From positions 1 through 56,916 of the forward strand of contig BQMY01000094.1 of assembly GCA_022181065.1 (NCBI GenBank): 56,916 nucleotides of DNA, written 5' to 3'. The first letter of the stretch is position 1; the number at the start of each line of letters is the position of its first letter. A program made the translations under genes and the position numbers. This DNA is from Melioribacteraceae bacterium (GTDB taxonomy: Bacteria; Bacteroidota; Ignavibacteria; Ignavibacteriales; Melioribacteraceae). Shown piece after piece: positions 32,961 through 42,658 of the stretch. A model generated the notes under the pieces. The model had not been told where the DNA came from. It ran no database searches and worked only from the letters and a program-made list of their open reading frames with translations.

Positions 32961-34070
32961 TTAATAATCTTCCGTTCCGAAACTTACACCTACAGCCTTT
33001 GCGGTATGCAATGCCTGAGTTTCTGTTGTAACCAGCTTCTGTGCGGAAATAGCTTCTTCAATTGTAACACTCGAAACTTCACTACCTTTTAACGCAGCCA
33101 TTCTTCCAAATTCTTTTCTCATTGCCATACCTATTGCGTAAGTACCGAATTTGGTGGACAATATCCTGTCATATGGTGTAGGACTACCACCACGCTGAAG
33201 GTGACCGAGTACAGTATAGCGAGTTTCCAAACCGGTATTATCGCTGATATTCCTGGCGACAACTTCTGCGATTCCCCCGAGCTGAATGGGGTCTGTTCGT
33301 TTAATATCTTTTGCTTTAACAACCATTTCACCATCGAGAGGTTTTGCTCCTTCTGCAACCGCGACAATGCTGAAGCGTTTTCCCATCATATTACGTTCGA
33401 TTACTTTGTCGTAAATATATTCCCATGTGAATGGGAGTTCGGGAAGCAGAATGATATCTGCGCCACCTGCGAGTCCACCGTTGAGAGCAATCCAGCCCGC
33501 GTAACGTCCCATAACTTCAATCACCATAACGCGGTGATGGGCCGATGCAGTTGTATGGAGCCTGTCAAGAGCTTCACTAACTACCCAAATTGCTGAATCA
33601 TGCCCGAAAGTCTGGTCGGTTGCTTCAAGGTCGTTGTCAATAGTTTTAGGAACGCCAACTATGTTCATTCCCATTTCGGAAAGCTTTTTGGATATGTGCA
33701 TTGTACCGTCACCACCGATAGCGATAAGCGCGTCGAGGTTCCAGCCGTTGTAATTGTGGAGCGCGTCTTCGCCCCTGTCGATAATTTGAATTTCCTTACC
33801 TACTTTAGTAGGCCAGTGGAAAGGATCACCTTTGTTGGAGGAGCCGAGGATAGTACCTCCGGTTGCGAGAATACCGGAAACATCTTTGTTGTAAAGTTGT
33901 ACAGCCTTACCCTCAACTAGTCCTTCAAATCCATCCTGAATCCCCAGAACTGTAAGTCCCTGATCATGAGCAGGTTTAGTTACACCGCGAATTACGGCGT
34001 TTAGCCCCGGGCAATCTCCTCCACCGGTAAGGATACCGATGCGTTTTACTTCTTTGTTGCGAGATTGCAT
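32961..34070 (-). CDS. pfkA: 6-phosphofructokinase
   Basis: This enzyme phosphorylates fructose 6-phosphate to the 1,6-bisphosphate, the committing step of glycolysis. The 369 residues show GILTGGGDCPGLNAVIRG, GGDGT (119-123) and the catalytic PKTIDND with D145, then the MGRYAGWIAL and LGHLQRGGSPTP motifs. G122 stands where ATP-using enzymes have glycine and pyrophosphate enzymes aspartate. K142 stands where E. coli PfkA has glycine and pyrophosphate enzymes lysine. This mixed pattern is known from group III (long-clade) enzymes that use ATP. Terminated at 32898-32920; rnhC lies 20 bases upstream on the same strand. Confidence 0.95.
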   Translation of the reverse strand: MQSRNKEVKRIGILTGGGDCPGLNAVIRGVTKPAHDQGLTVLGIQDGFEGLVEGKAVQLYNKDVSGILATGGTILGSSNKGDPFHWPTKVGKEIQIIDRGEDALHNYNGWNLDALIAIGGDGTMHISKKLSEMGMNIVGVPKTIDNDLEATDQTFGHDSAIWVVSEALDRLHTTASAHHRVMVIEVMGRYAGWIALNGGLAGGADIILLPELPFTWEYIYDKVIERNMMGKRFSIVAVAEGAKPLDGEMVVKAKDIKRTDPIQLGGIAEVVARNISDNTGLETRYTVLGHLQRGGSPTPYDRILSTKFGTYAIGMAMRKEFGRMAALKGSEVSSVTIEEAISAQKLVTTETQALHTAKAVGVSFGTEDY

Positions 34071-34090
34071 ATAAAAATTAACCCGATTTA

Positions 34091-34990
34091 TTATTGAATT
34101 TTATTGAATGTGCTGAAATGCAGTTTTGATATTTCGCCAAAAATATCAAGCCCCAATGATCTTTTAATTGCGGCCGCGTGCTCCTCTACCTGTTTCGAAG
34201 CCCCTTTGGGTAGTTCAAGCGAGAGTGCCGGTTCGTTATCAAACCAGTTATTGAAATTACTTCTCGCGAGAATTGATGCCGCTGCGACAGCGGGATACTT
34301 TTCGGCTTTTGTAATAAAATTTATGTTTTCCCCCAACTGCTCTTTCATTCTTTCCGTCCGTACTGAAAATTGATCAATAATAACTTCTTTCCTACCAACT
34401 TTATCGAATAATTTTCTGATAACTTTAGAATGTTCGGATGATAATATAGTATTAATGTTTTTCACTTTGCTATACAAAGGATTATATGTTTTGGGAGTGA
34501 GTATCGAAACCTCGTAATTTGAAGGAAATCGCGAGATAATTTTGTATGCAATATTATTTATTGAATTATCAGTAAGTGTTTTGCTATCCTTCACCCCCAT
34601 GGAAAGAAGTTGTTCCGATATTTCCGGGGTGGTGAAAAACGCCGCGGTTACAAGCGGACCGAAAAAATCGCCTTTGCCGCTTTCATCGGAGCCGATATAT
34701 TCTTCAGGAGGGGTAAACGCACCGGGTGAATTGTCATTAAACAAATTTTTCTGCTCTCCGAATAGTTCTTCAATATAATCATAGAAGGAAGTGTTTTTGT
34801 TTCCCTGAATTACGGTTTTTACACCCTTTTTACCAAAATAAACCAAAATTTTCAGACAATCAGAATCCCTCGAAACGGTAAACTCAAAATTGTAGTTTTT
34901 TCGGTTTATATCAGAAGAAAATAAACCCTGATTTTCAGCGATATTAATGAGCTCTTTTGTCCTCTTTAGCGCAATATTTTTGAGGTCCAT
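34091..34990 (-). CDS. rnhC: Ribonuclease HIII
   Basis: This nuclease cuts RNA in RNA/DNA hybrids in the cytoplasm. The 299 residues comprise an N-terminal TBP-like substrate-binding domain (about 1-90) and a catalytic domain opening with YIGSDESGKGDFFGPLV. In that motif D102 and E103 are metal ligands, and the further acidic residues lie in GVKDSKTLTD and IIDQF. The long N-terminal domain and the ESGKGD motif distinguish it from RNase HII. It lies 20 bases before pfkA on the same strand and is probably co-transcribed with it. Confidence 0.94.
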   Translation of the reverse strand: MDLKNIALKRTKELINIAENQGLFSSDINRKNYNFEFTVSRDSDCLKILVYFGKKGVKTVIQGNKNTSFYDYIEELFGEQKNLFNDNSPGAFTPPEEYIGSDESGKGDFFGPLVTAAFFTTPEISEQLLSMGVKDSKTLTDNSINNIAYKIISRFPSNYEVSILTPKTYNPLYSKVKNINTILSSEHSKVIRKLFDKVGRKEVIIDQFSVRTERMKEQLGENINFITKAEKYPAVAAASILARSNFNNWFDNEPALSLELPKGASKQVEEHAAAIKRSLGLDIFGEISKLHFSTFNKIQ

Positions 34991-35198
34991 AAACAGGTCG
35001 CCTTATTTCTTTAAAGTATTTAATCTGAATAACTTAGAAATTACGGTTAAGCTAAATAATAAAGAGCCAATATACCAATATTTGTTCTTTTTTTTTCATA
35101 TTTTTACTTTAATTATTAATTTAACCCTAATACGTTTTTTTCGATATTAATTTTTCAACAAAATAAATCATCAACATGAACCCTCAAGCGAGGTATTT

Positions 35199-37997
35199 AT
35201 GAAACAACTTATAAGATTTCTTACTCTTATATTACTGGTTCTTTCTTCCAACCATGCTTTTGGAGTAGGAACTACAGGTAAGATTGCCGGTCGGGTAACA
35301 GACCAAACCACCGGTGAACCTTTACCTTTCGTAAACGTTATTATCATGGGATCCAATCTTGGAGCTGCCACTGATCTTGACGGTTACTTTTCTATTATCA
35401 ACGTTCCTCCGGGCACATACAATGTTCGTGCTTCGGCGATTGGATATTCCGCAAAAGAGTATTCGAACGTAAAAGTAAATATCGATCTTACAACCAGTCT
35501 TGATTTTCAGCTTGCTGATGAATCAATTGAACTGGGTGAAGAGATCATAGTAACAGCAACCAAACCACTTGTTCAGAAAGACCAGACAGCCACTACAGCA
35601 GTTGTAGGAGATGAGCTAATCAGTGAGCTGCCTGTTACCGAAATTGGTGATGTTCTTTCACTTCAGGCTGGTGTGGTTGTATCCTCAGGCGGAGCTATCC
35701 ACGTTCGTGGTGGCCGTGCCGGACAAATTGCCTACCAGATTGACGGTGTACCCGTAACCGACGCATACGATGGCGGTACTGTTGTTGACATCAACACTAG
35801 TGCTGTTCAGGAGATGCAGGTTATTTCCGGAGCGTTTAATGCTGAGTACGGACAAGCGCTTTCGGGTGTTGTTAACATTGTAACAAAAGATGGTAGCAAC
35901 GACTATAATGGAAGTGTATCCACTTATGTAGGTGATTACGCTTCCGCGAACGATGAAGTTTACTGGAATGTTGACGACCTCAACCCTATTGCCATCCACA
36001 ATATTGAGGCGAGTTTCAGTGGTCCGATTATCAGGGACAATCTTTTCTTCTTCGTTAACGGACGCTATTATCATAACGAAGGTTATTTTTATGGAAGACG
36101 CGATTTTCTCGTGACTGATTATGCCTTCCAGATTCCAAATACTGTGGACGAGTACCTTGTTCAGGGTAACGGCGATAGTTCCTTTGTGCCGATGAACCCG
36201 AATGACAGGATTTTCGGACAGGGTAAATTAACCTATCGTTTGATGCCCGGTATGAATCTCAGTTATAACTACATTATGGAGAGGAGGAACTACAAGTTTT
36301 ATGATCATGGCTACAGACTCACTCCTGATAATAATCTTGACAGATTCCAGAACTCCGTAACAAATATCTTCACAATTAACCATGCGATAACAAATAACAG
36401 CTTTTATACTCTTAGTTTTAGCTATTACTTTAAAGATTATTACCATTATCTATATGAGGAAATATACAATGGCGACGGTTCGACGAGTTATGTAGATAAC
36501 CGCATCCACAGAACCCCTCCATACTCGTTGAATATTGGTGGTACCAATACTAACCGCTTTGAAAGAAATTCCGGTACCTACGTTGCCAAACTTGATTGGG
36601 CAACTCAGTTTACACAGGAAGTAAATATTCAGTTTGGTGGTGAATATAAACGCCACGAACTTTTTTATCACAACATAAACCTTGTGCCGATGCTTGATGA
36701 CAATAATCAGGAAGTCACACCGTTTAATGTTATGGTACCCCCGAGAAGTACTCAGAATAACGATCTTTACCTTAAAAATCCGTCAGAAATTTCCGGATAT
36801 GTTCAGGCTAAATTTGAAGCGTTCAACCTCATTTTTAACGCGGGTGTTCGTTTTGATGTCTTTGATCCGAACAGTGTAATTCTCGCGGATCCGACAGATC
36901 CGAATATCAATTCTCCATTGAAACCAAATAATCAGTTTTTTGATAATAACGGTAACGGAATTCAGGATCCCGGTGAAGCAACCAAAACTGTCGCTGACAG
37001 GGAATCTTACTGGTATAAAGACGCTTCGTTGAAATATCAACTAAGTCCGAGACTTGGTCTTGCGTTCCCGATATCAGACGCTGGTGTGATCCACTTCTCA
37101 TATGGTCACTTCTTCCAGCTACCACGTTATGAATTGTTGTACACGAACGCCGAATTTGAATTTGATTACGCTTCATCGGGTAACCTTGGTGTGCTTGGTA
37201 ACGCTGATCTTGAACCTCAGCAGACTGTCAAAGGTGAAATTGGTTTGCAGCAGCAGGTTGGTGAAAATATCGCGATAGATTTTACTGTATTCTTCGAGGA
37301 TTTCAGAAATCTTTCCGGTACACAGTCGGACGAAATTGTGATGCATAACCTTGCAACATACAGCCGCTACGCGAACTCTGACTTTGGGTTCTCGCGCGGT
37401 TTTATCATCAAGATGGCTCAAAGATTTTCACAAGGTCTTGCGATCAACCTGGATTACACATTCTCAATAACAAAAGGTAACGCGTCAAATCCTGCCGATG
37501 CGCGTAATGCTTTGGCTGGCGGAGCTCTTCCTGAAACATTTATCGCGCCGCTTAACTGGGATCAGTCGCACACACTTAATATTTCTGTCGCATACACATT
37601 ACCGGGTGATTTCGGATTTTCAATTATCGGAAATTACTATTCCGGTCAGCCGTACACACCATCGGTTAATAAAAATACCAGGGTAACACAAAACGCGTTC
37701 CCTAGAAATAGTGACAGAAAACCAAGTTTATTCAATGTTGACTTGCGAGCATATAAGGATTTGGAAATTGCCGGACAAAAATTTTCGATATTCATGAAAG
37801 TATTTAACGTGTTCGATTTCGAGAATCCTACATCGGTATACGGAGATTCGGGTGATCCGTATTTCACATTTGCGAAGTACGATGCTGAAAAGATAGACCC
37901 GGTTCTATATAACAATACTTTGGATGATCTTTATACCAATCCCGGCTTCTTCTCGGAACCACGAAGAGTTGAGTTTGGAGTTTCCTATAATTTCTAA
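35199..37997 (+). CDS. TonB-dependent receptor with carboxypeptidase-regulatory-like domain (cassette 1)
   Basis: A 932-residue outer-membrane receptor. After the signal peptide (FLTLILLVLSSNHAFG) comes a carboxypeptidase-D regulatory-like Ig domain (GKIAGRVTDQTTGEPLPFVN, about 27-110). A TonB-box-like EEIIVTATKP follows, then the plug domain (IHVRGGRAGQIAYQIDGVPV, GAFNAEYGQALSGVVNIVTK). The 22-strand barrel ends in the aromatic RRVEFGVSYNF. The layout resembles Oar-like and SusC-like receptors, but no SusD gene is adjacent. It opens the first receptor/secreted-protein/PorV cassette; the next start codon is 20 bases beyond its stop. A GCGAGG site precedes the ATG. The transported substrate is unknown. 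Confidence 0.93.
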   Translation: MKQLIRFLTLILLVLSSNHAFGVGTTGKIAGRVTDQTTGEPLPFVNVIIMGSNLGAATDLDGYFSIINVPPGTYNVRASAIGYSAKEYSNVKVNIDLTTSLDFQLADESIELGEEIIVTATKPLVQKDQTATTAVVGDELISELPVTEIGDVLSLQAGVVVSSGGAIHVRGGRAGQIAYQIDGVPVTDAYDGGTVVDINTSAVQEMQVISGAFNAEYGQALSGVVNIVTKDGSNDYNGSVSTYVGDYASANDEVYWNVDDLNPIAIHNIEASFSGPIIRDNLFFFVNGRYYHNEGYFYGRRDFLVTDYAFQIPNTVDEYLVQGNGDSSFVPMNPNDRIFGQGKLTYRLMPGMNLSYNYIMERRNYKFYDHGYRLTPDNNLDRFQNSVTNIFTINHAITNNSFYTLSFSYYFKDYYHYLYEEIYNGDGSTSYVDNRIHRTPPYSLNIGGTNTNRFERNSGTYVAKLDWATQFTQEVNIQFGGEYKRHELFYHNINLVPMLDDNNQEVTPFNVMVPPRSTQNNDLYLKNPSEISGYVQAKFEAFNLIFNAGVRFDVFDPNSVILADPTDPNINSPLKPNNQFFDNNGNGIQDPGEATKTVADRESYWYKDASLKYQLSPRLGLAFPISDAGVIHFSYGHFFQLPRYELLYTNAEFEFDYASSGNLGVLGNADLEPQQTVKGEIGLQQQVGENIAIDFTVFFEDFRNLSGTQSDEIVMHNLATYSRYANSDFGFSRGFIIKMAQRFSQGLAINLDYTFSITKGNASNPADARNALAGGALPETFIAPLNWDQSHTLNISVAYTLPGDFGFSIIGNYYSGQPYTPSVNKNTRVTQNAFPRNSDRKPSLFNVDLRAYKDLEIAGQKFSIFMKVFNVFDFENPTSVYGDSGDPYFTFAKYDAEKIDPVLYNNTLDDLYTNPGFFSEPRRVEFGVSYNF

Positions 37998-38016
37998 ATA
38001 TATGCGGGAAATAATT

Positions 38017-41000
38017 ATGAAAAACAAGTTTTCAGGTTTAATGCTATTGTTCTTGTTCATTGGAGCAGGAATAATACAGGCACAGTTCGGGGTTGATCAA
38101 TCTCTGCGCCGAATTGGATTCCATACGGGTAACCGTGTAGGGATATCATTTTACAATGACGGTCAGATTGCCGGTTTTAACACAGGAACTGATATCAGGG
38201 GTGAATGGCCTCTTGGTTCCGGTTATAACTATATCGGCGACCTGGTACCACTTATCGCCGTTGAATTTAACACTGTTGAAGGTGATACCAACCAGTCAGT
38301 AATAATTTCCAGAGGTCCGCGTAACAGACAAAGCCTCGAAAAACATCCGGTATTCGGATATTTCTGGGGCTGGAACGCAGAACCGGGATTCTTGAATCCC
38401 AACGGTGAATCAGTTGCGATGAGTCACCTTCCCGATTCATGGCCGATTGGCGGCTGGGCTGATCCCGGTGGCTTCCCGGAAGTGCCAAATTATCTTGACG
38501 AACAGGGCAACACCGAGTGGTGGGGTTATTTCGGTAGAGGAATAATCAACGCCGATCAGGAAAGTTTCTTCGTTGCGTTTGATCAGTCGGATGATGAGTT
38601 TAATATCATAGACGACAACAACAATGTAATTGGCGGATTTATCCCAGATACCACAGATCTGCTTCGTCATGGTATGGGGCTTCAGTTGAGACAACGCGGA
38701 TTCCAGTGGGCATCGTTCCTTGCGGAAGATGTTATTTTCTGGCTTTACGATATTAAAAACGAAGGTACTTATACCTTTAAAAAAGCTAACTTTGGTACCG
38801 TAGTCGGTACACTCGCCGGCGGTGACGGTGATAGCGGTGATGACCTTGGTTTCTTTGACTCGCAGGACTGGATCACTTATTCATGGGATAGTGATAATTC
38901 CGGTAACCGTGGTCAGGAAGTTGGTTATGTAGGTTATGCGTTTCTTGAGTCACCCGGTAACCCCTTTGATGGTATAGATAACGATGGTGACGCAGATGAA
39001 ATGAATGTTGAAATTTTCGCATCTGCCGACTTTGAAGAAAAAACATATAACGCCGGTGATAAAATAGTTTTGATTGACGAAACAACTTATGAAAGAACCT
39101 GGTTTACCATTGGCGCAAATACTGATACCATACTTTACTCTCTTGGTAAAGCATTTCAGGTTTTCCCCGGTATGACTGTCAGAGAAGGTCATATAGCGGG
39201 AACAACTCAGGGAGTGAATATTCCTGATGTAACTGCGGTTGATGGTTTTGATAACGACCTTGATGGTGTTATCGACGAGAACGAAGCTATACATTTTGAA
39301 GCTCGTGTGATCAACCAGCAGACTCCTTTGAAATATCATAATTATTTCAACTCCCTTACTCCAACTAACTTGTTGGTAGATGAGAGACGTGACAATGATA
39401 TCGACGAAGATGGTGACTGGGATATCAATTTTGATGATATCGGTGTTGACGGATTGGGTCCGGAAGATACCGGTTATCCGGGTCCCGACTTTGGTGAGGG
39501 CGACGGTGTACCTACGCAGGGTGAACCTAACTTTGGTAGAACTGACCCTGATGAATCGGATCAGATTGGTTTGACAGCTTTTAACTTCTTTAATATTTCA
39601 GCCGCACCTGAGCTTGATAACGACGCCGACCTCTGGGTTCGTATGACTCCGGGTCGTTTCGACGTTGTTCCGGCGAGACCTCAGGATGGTGACTTTATCT
39701 ACTCATCAGGATTTTTCCCGCTTCCTTCAGCAAATGAAGCCTTGGGAATTTCCGGTGTTGAAAGATTTTCTGTTGCTTTGCTTTTCGGTGAGGATCAGCA
39801 GGATATTTTCTCAAATAAAGAAGTTGTTCAGCAGATTTACAATGCCGGTTACAAATTCCCTCAGCCTCCTCCAAAACCTCAGGTTACTCTTGCTCAGGAA
39901 GATGGAAATGTGGTTGTTTACTGGGATGGTTCGCTTTCCGAAAATGTTCGTGACTTTATTACCAAGGAAAATGACTTCCAGGGTTATAAAATTTATCGCG
40001 CAACGGATGCCGGTTTTGCAGACGCAAGACAGATTACTAACGCAAATGGTGTGCTTACTTTTGATAAACCAATCGCTCAGTATGATATAGATGATGACAT
40101 TTCCGGTTACTTCTATCCAACTGAAGGTTTACTTGCCCAGGTTGGCGGTACTACTTATTATCTTGGTGATAACACAGGTGTAGTTAATAAATTTGTTGAC
40201 AGTACTGTTGTACCGGGACAGACTTACTACTACGCGGTTGTTTCTTACGATCACGGTAATGATTCATTGGGTATTTTCCCCTCGGAAAACAGTAAGTTTA
40301 TCTTCAGGGAAAACACAGGTGATATCGCGACCGACGACAACACAGGATATATTACACCGGGGTTAAGACCTGCAGGTTATTTACCGCCGGAAAATACAGA
40401 ATTTGTGAAAAGTGATACTTACCGCGCTACAGGTAGTTTTGCTATTGAACTTGTGGATGATGCATCTGTAAAAGATAATTATGAATATCAAGTTCAGTTT
40501 ACAGATACTACACTTGCAAGTCTTACCGAGAGCTGGTCTTTAATAGACTTGCAGAGACCTGATTCGGTTTACATTCCGATGATAAATGAAACTTATATTG
40601 TTGATCCGCTAGATTCGGTTCAGATACCGGCCGGTGAAGATACAATTTTTGTTAATGGTTACAAGTATGCGGTAACATCAGATTATTATACCGCGCCGTA
40701 TGATACACTTGTTAACAAGGCAACTAAATTTGCCGGTGAAACACCGATAGTTGACGGATTCAGAATGCAGTTCCTTAACGACTGGAGTGTAAAAATAGAT
40801 TCAGCTAACTCCGGTTGGGAAGGTGTTGATCAGGATCCTGCTCCTCCGTACACTGTTAGTATTTTCTATTACGGTCCTAATCTACCGAAAAGACTTTACA
40901 ATGGTGTTGGTGTCCCGAATGATTATGAAATAGAATTCTTCGATTCGATAGTTGATACATCGGTTATTGACTCATTGAACCGAATTGGACCCCTGTATGA

Positions 41001-41619
41001 TGTATTCCTTCCTCAGGAAGTAAACTTCAAAGTTAAAAATGTTACCACAGGTAAATATATCGACTTTATTTACTTTACATCGGGTTCAATTTCTACAACT
41101 CATGTTATCAGATTCAAAGAAAATATTGACGGGCAAATAATCCGTACATGGCAGATAAATATTGACTATGGTACAACCGGTGCTCCACTACCAACCGCGG
41201 GTACATTTAGTCTATACACGAAAAAACCTTTCAGCTCGAAAGATTCGTTTACCTTCTCTATGAAAGGCGCAAGTATCGATAACGATCTGGCAAAAACAGA
41301 GCTCGATTTAATCAAAGTTGTTCCTAACCCGTATGTTGTAACTCACGCGGCTGAGGCGAGATTGTTAAGTTCACAGACAAGCGGTCGTGGTGAAAGAGAA
41401 ATACGTTTCACCAAAATTCCGCCGGGATCGAAAATATCAATCTTTACAGTAAGAGGTGATCTGATAGCAACACTTAATCAGGAAGACCTTTATGTAGGAG
41501 ATGTTTTCTGGAATCTCAGAACTGACGAAAACCTCGATGTAGCATTCGGTGTGTATGTTTACGTGGTAGAAACACCCGAATCAGGAACAAAAATCGGCAA
41601 ATTTGCCCTGATTAAATAA
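38017..41619 (+). CDS. Large secreted protein with VPNPY-type C-terminal domain (cassette 1)
   Basis: A 1200-residue exported protein. The ATG at 38017 gives the clean signal peptide MKNKFSGLMLLFLFIGAG, ending IIQAQ; the frame stays open upstream to 37924, inside the receptor gene. The body has calcium-type loops (GIDNDGDADE, FDNDLDGVIDENE, DIDEDGDWDIN) and a fibronectin-like part (YKIYRATDAGF, VVPGQTYYYAVVSYDHG). The last 100 residues (VVPNPYVVTH, IFTVRGDLIATLNQ, FGVYVYVVE, GKFALIK) look like a variant T9SS sorting domain. A homologue of the same layout lies at 49415. I do not recognise its function; it is probably a surface partner of the adjoining receptor. Confidence 0.85.
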   Translation: MKNKFSGLMLLFLFIGAGIIQAQFGVDQSLRRIGFHTGNRVGISFYNDGQIAGFNTGTDIRGEWPLGSGYNYIGDLVPLIAVEFNTVEGDTNQSVIISRGPRNRQSLEKHPVFGYFWGWNAEPGFLNPNGESVAMSHLPDSWPIGGWADPGGFPEVPNYLDEQGNTEWWGYFGRGIINADQESFFVAFDQSDDEFNIIDDNNNVIGGFIPDTTDLLRHGMGLQLRQRGFQWASFLAEDVIFWLYDIKNEGTYTFKKANFGTVVGTLAGGDGDSGDDLGFFDSQDWITYSWDSDNSGNRGQEVGYVGYAFLESPGNPFDGIDNDGDADEMNVEIFASADFEEKTYNAGDKIVLIDETTYERTWFTIGANTDTILYSLGKAFQVFPGMTVREGHIAGTTQGVNIPDVTAVDGFDNDLDGVIDENEAIHFEARVINQQTPLKYHNYFNSLTPTNLLVDERRDNDIDEDGDWDINFDDIGVDGLGPEDTGYPGPDFGEGDGVPTQGEPNFGRTDPDESDQIGLTAFNFFNISAAPELDNDADLWVRMTPGRFDVVPARPQDGDFIYSSGFFPLPSANEALGISGVERFSVALLFGEDQQDIFSNKEVVQQIYNAGYKFPQPPPKPQVTLAQEDGNVVVYWDGSLSENVRDFITKENDFQGYKIYRATDAGFADARQITNANGVLTFDKPIAQYDIDDDISGYFYPTEGLLAQVGGTTYYLGDNTGVVNKFVDSTVVPGQTYYYAVVSYDHGNDSLGIFPSENSKFIFRENTGDIATDDNTGYITPGLRPAGYLPPENTEFVKSDTYRATGSFAIELVDDASVKDNYEYQVQFTDTTLASLTESWSLIDLQRPDSVYIPMINETYIVDPLDSVQIPAGEDTIFVNGYKYAVTSDYYTAPYDTLVNKATKFAGETPIVDGFRMQFLNDWSVKIDSANSGWEGVDQDPAPPYTVSIFYYGPNLPKRLYNGVGVPNDYEIEFFDSIVDTSVIDSLNRIGPLYDVFLPQEVNFKVKNVTTGKYIDFIYFTSGSISTTHVIRFKENIDGQIIRTWQINIDYGTTGAPLPTAGTFSLYTKKPFSSKDSFTFSMKGASIDNDLAKTELDLIKVVPNPYVVTHAAEARLLSSQTSGRGEREIRFTKIPPGSKISIFTVRGDLIATLNQEDLYVGDVFWNLRTDENLDVAFGVYVYVVETPESGTKIGKFALIK

Positions 41620-41630
41620 CGGAGATGATC

Positions 41631-42638
41631 ATGAAGAAATATATTATTTTACTCCTGGCTTTACTTTTTGCCGGTACTGCCTTCGGACAGAGTAAGGTTG
41701 GTTCCACAGCAGCTCCGTTCCTGAACGTGGCTATTGGTCCGAGAGCAATATCAATGGGTGGCGCGTTTGTCGCAACCGCTGATGATATTTCGGCTCTTTA
41801 CTGGAACCCGGCAGGTATAGCACGCTCCGGAAGAAACGGAGCAATTTTTACTCATTCAGAGTGGTTTGCCGATATCAGTTATAACTGGGCAGGCGCGGTG
41901 CTCAACCTTGGAGGTATGGGCGCGCTTGGAATGAGTATTACCTATCTTGATTATGGTGATATTGAAGTTACTACACTTTCCGAACAGAATGGTACAGGTG
42001 AGTTTTATAATCCGTCGGATATGGCAATAGCTCTTTCCTACGCTTATAATCTAACCGACCGTTTTTCGATAGGTGGTAGCGCAAAATATGTTCAGCAGAC
42101 TATATGGAATTCTTCCGCAAGTACACTCGCGTTTGATTTGGGTGTACTCTTCCATTCCGATCTGAATGGTCTTAGAATCGGCGCGTCGATTACCAATTTT
42201 GGAGATGACATGCAGATGGATGGTAAAGACTTGCTCGTTCAGCATGACGTCGCAGGATCCATTGAAGGTAATAATGATCAGATTCTGGCAAAATTGAACA
42301 CTGATGAGTTCCCGATTCCGCTTACTTTCCGTGTGGGACTCGCGATGGATGTTCTTAATTTTGAAGATCACAGGTTCACACTTGCTGTTGATGCTCTTCA
42401 TCCTAATGATAATGATGAATCATTGAACGTTGGCGCTGAATATCAGGTGATGAATGTCATCTCACTGAGAGGCGGATATAAATCACTTTTCCTTGACAGT
42501 TCTGAGGAAGGGTTAACTCTTGGTGTGGGTCTGAATTACGATTTTGCTCCTAATTTTGGTATCGTAATAGATTATGCTTATCAGGATTTTGGTATTCTTG
42601 AAAACACTCAGCACTTCTCAGTGGGAGTGAAATTCTAA
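41631..42638 (+). CDS. PorV/PorQ-family outer-membrane protein (cassette 1)
   Basis: A 335-residue barrel with signal peptide MKKYIILLLALLFAGTAFGQ and the family signature FLNVAIGPRAISMGGAFVATADD, then ALYWNPAGIARSGRNG. I chose the ATG at 41631: CGGAG (41620-41624) leaves six bases to it, while the ATG at 41625 directly touches that site. It starts 11 bases after the secreted-protein stop. Position after a T9SS-type cargo suggests a dedicated cargo shuttle, as PorV is for T9SS; this is inference. Confidence 0.9.
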   Translation: MKKYIILLLALLFAGTAFGQSKVGSTAAPFLNVAIGPRAISMGGAFVATADDISALYWNPAGIARSGRNGAIFTHSEWFADISYNWAGAVLNLGGMGALGMSITYLDYGDIEVTTLSEQNGTGEFYNPSDMAIALSYAYNLTDRFSIGGSAKYVQQTIWNSSASTLAFDLGVLFHSDLNGLRIGASITNFGDDMQMDGKDLLVQHDVAGSIEGNNDQILAKLNTDEFPIPLTFRVGLAMDVLNFEDHRFTLAVDALHPNDNDESLNVGAEYQVMNVISLRGGYKSLFLDSSEEGLTLGVGLNYDFAPNFGIVIDYAYQDFGILENTQHFSVGVKF

Positions 42639-42658
42639 CTAAAAGGTGGACCGACTAA

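Noticed and set aside
37924-38016. Upstream ATG for the first VPNPY secreted protein
   Set aside because: It lies inside the receptor gene and would bury the signal peptide behind 31 residues.
42051-42401. 116-codon minus-strand frame
   Set aside because: It is opposite the PorV-like gene and matches no family I recognise.
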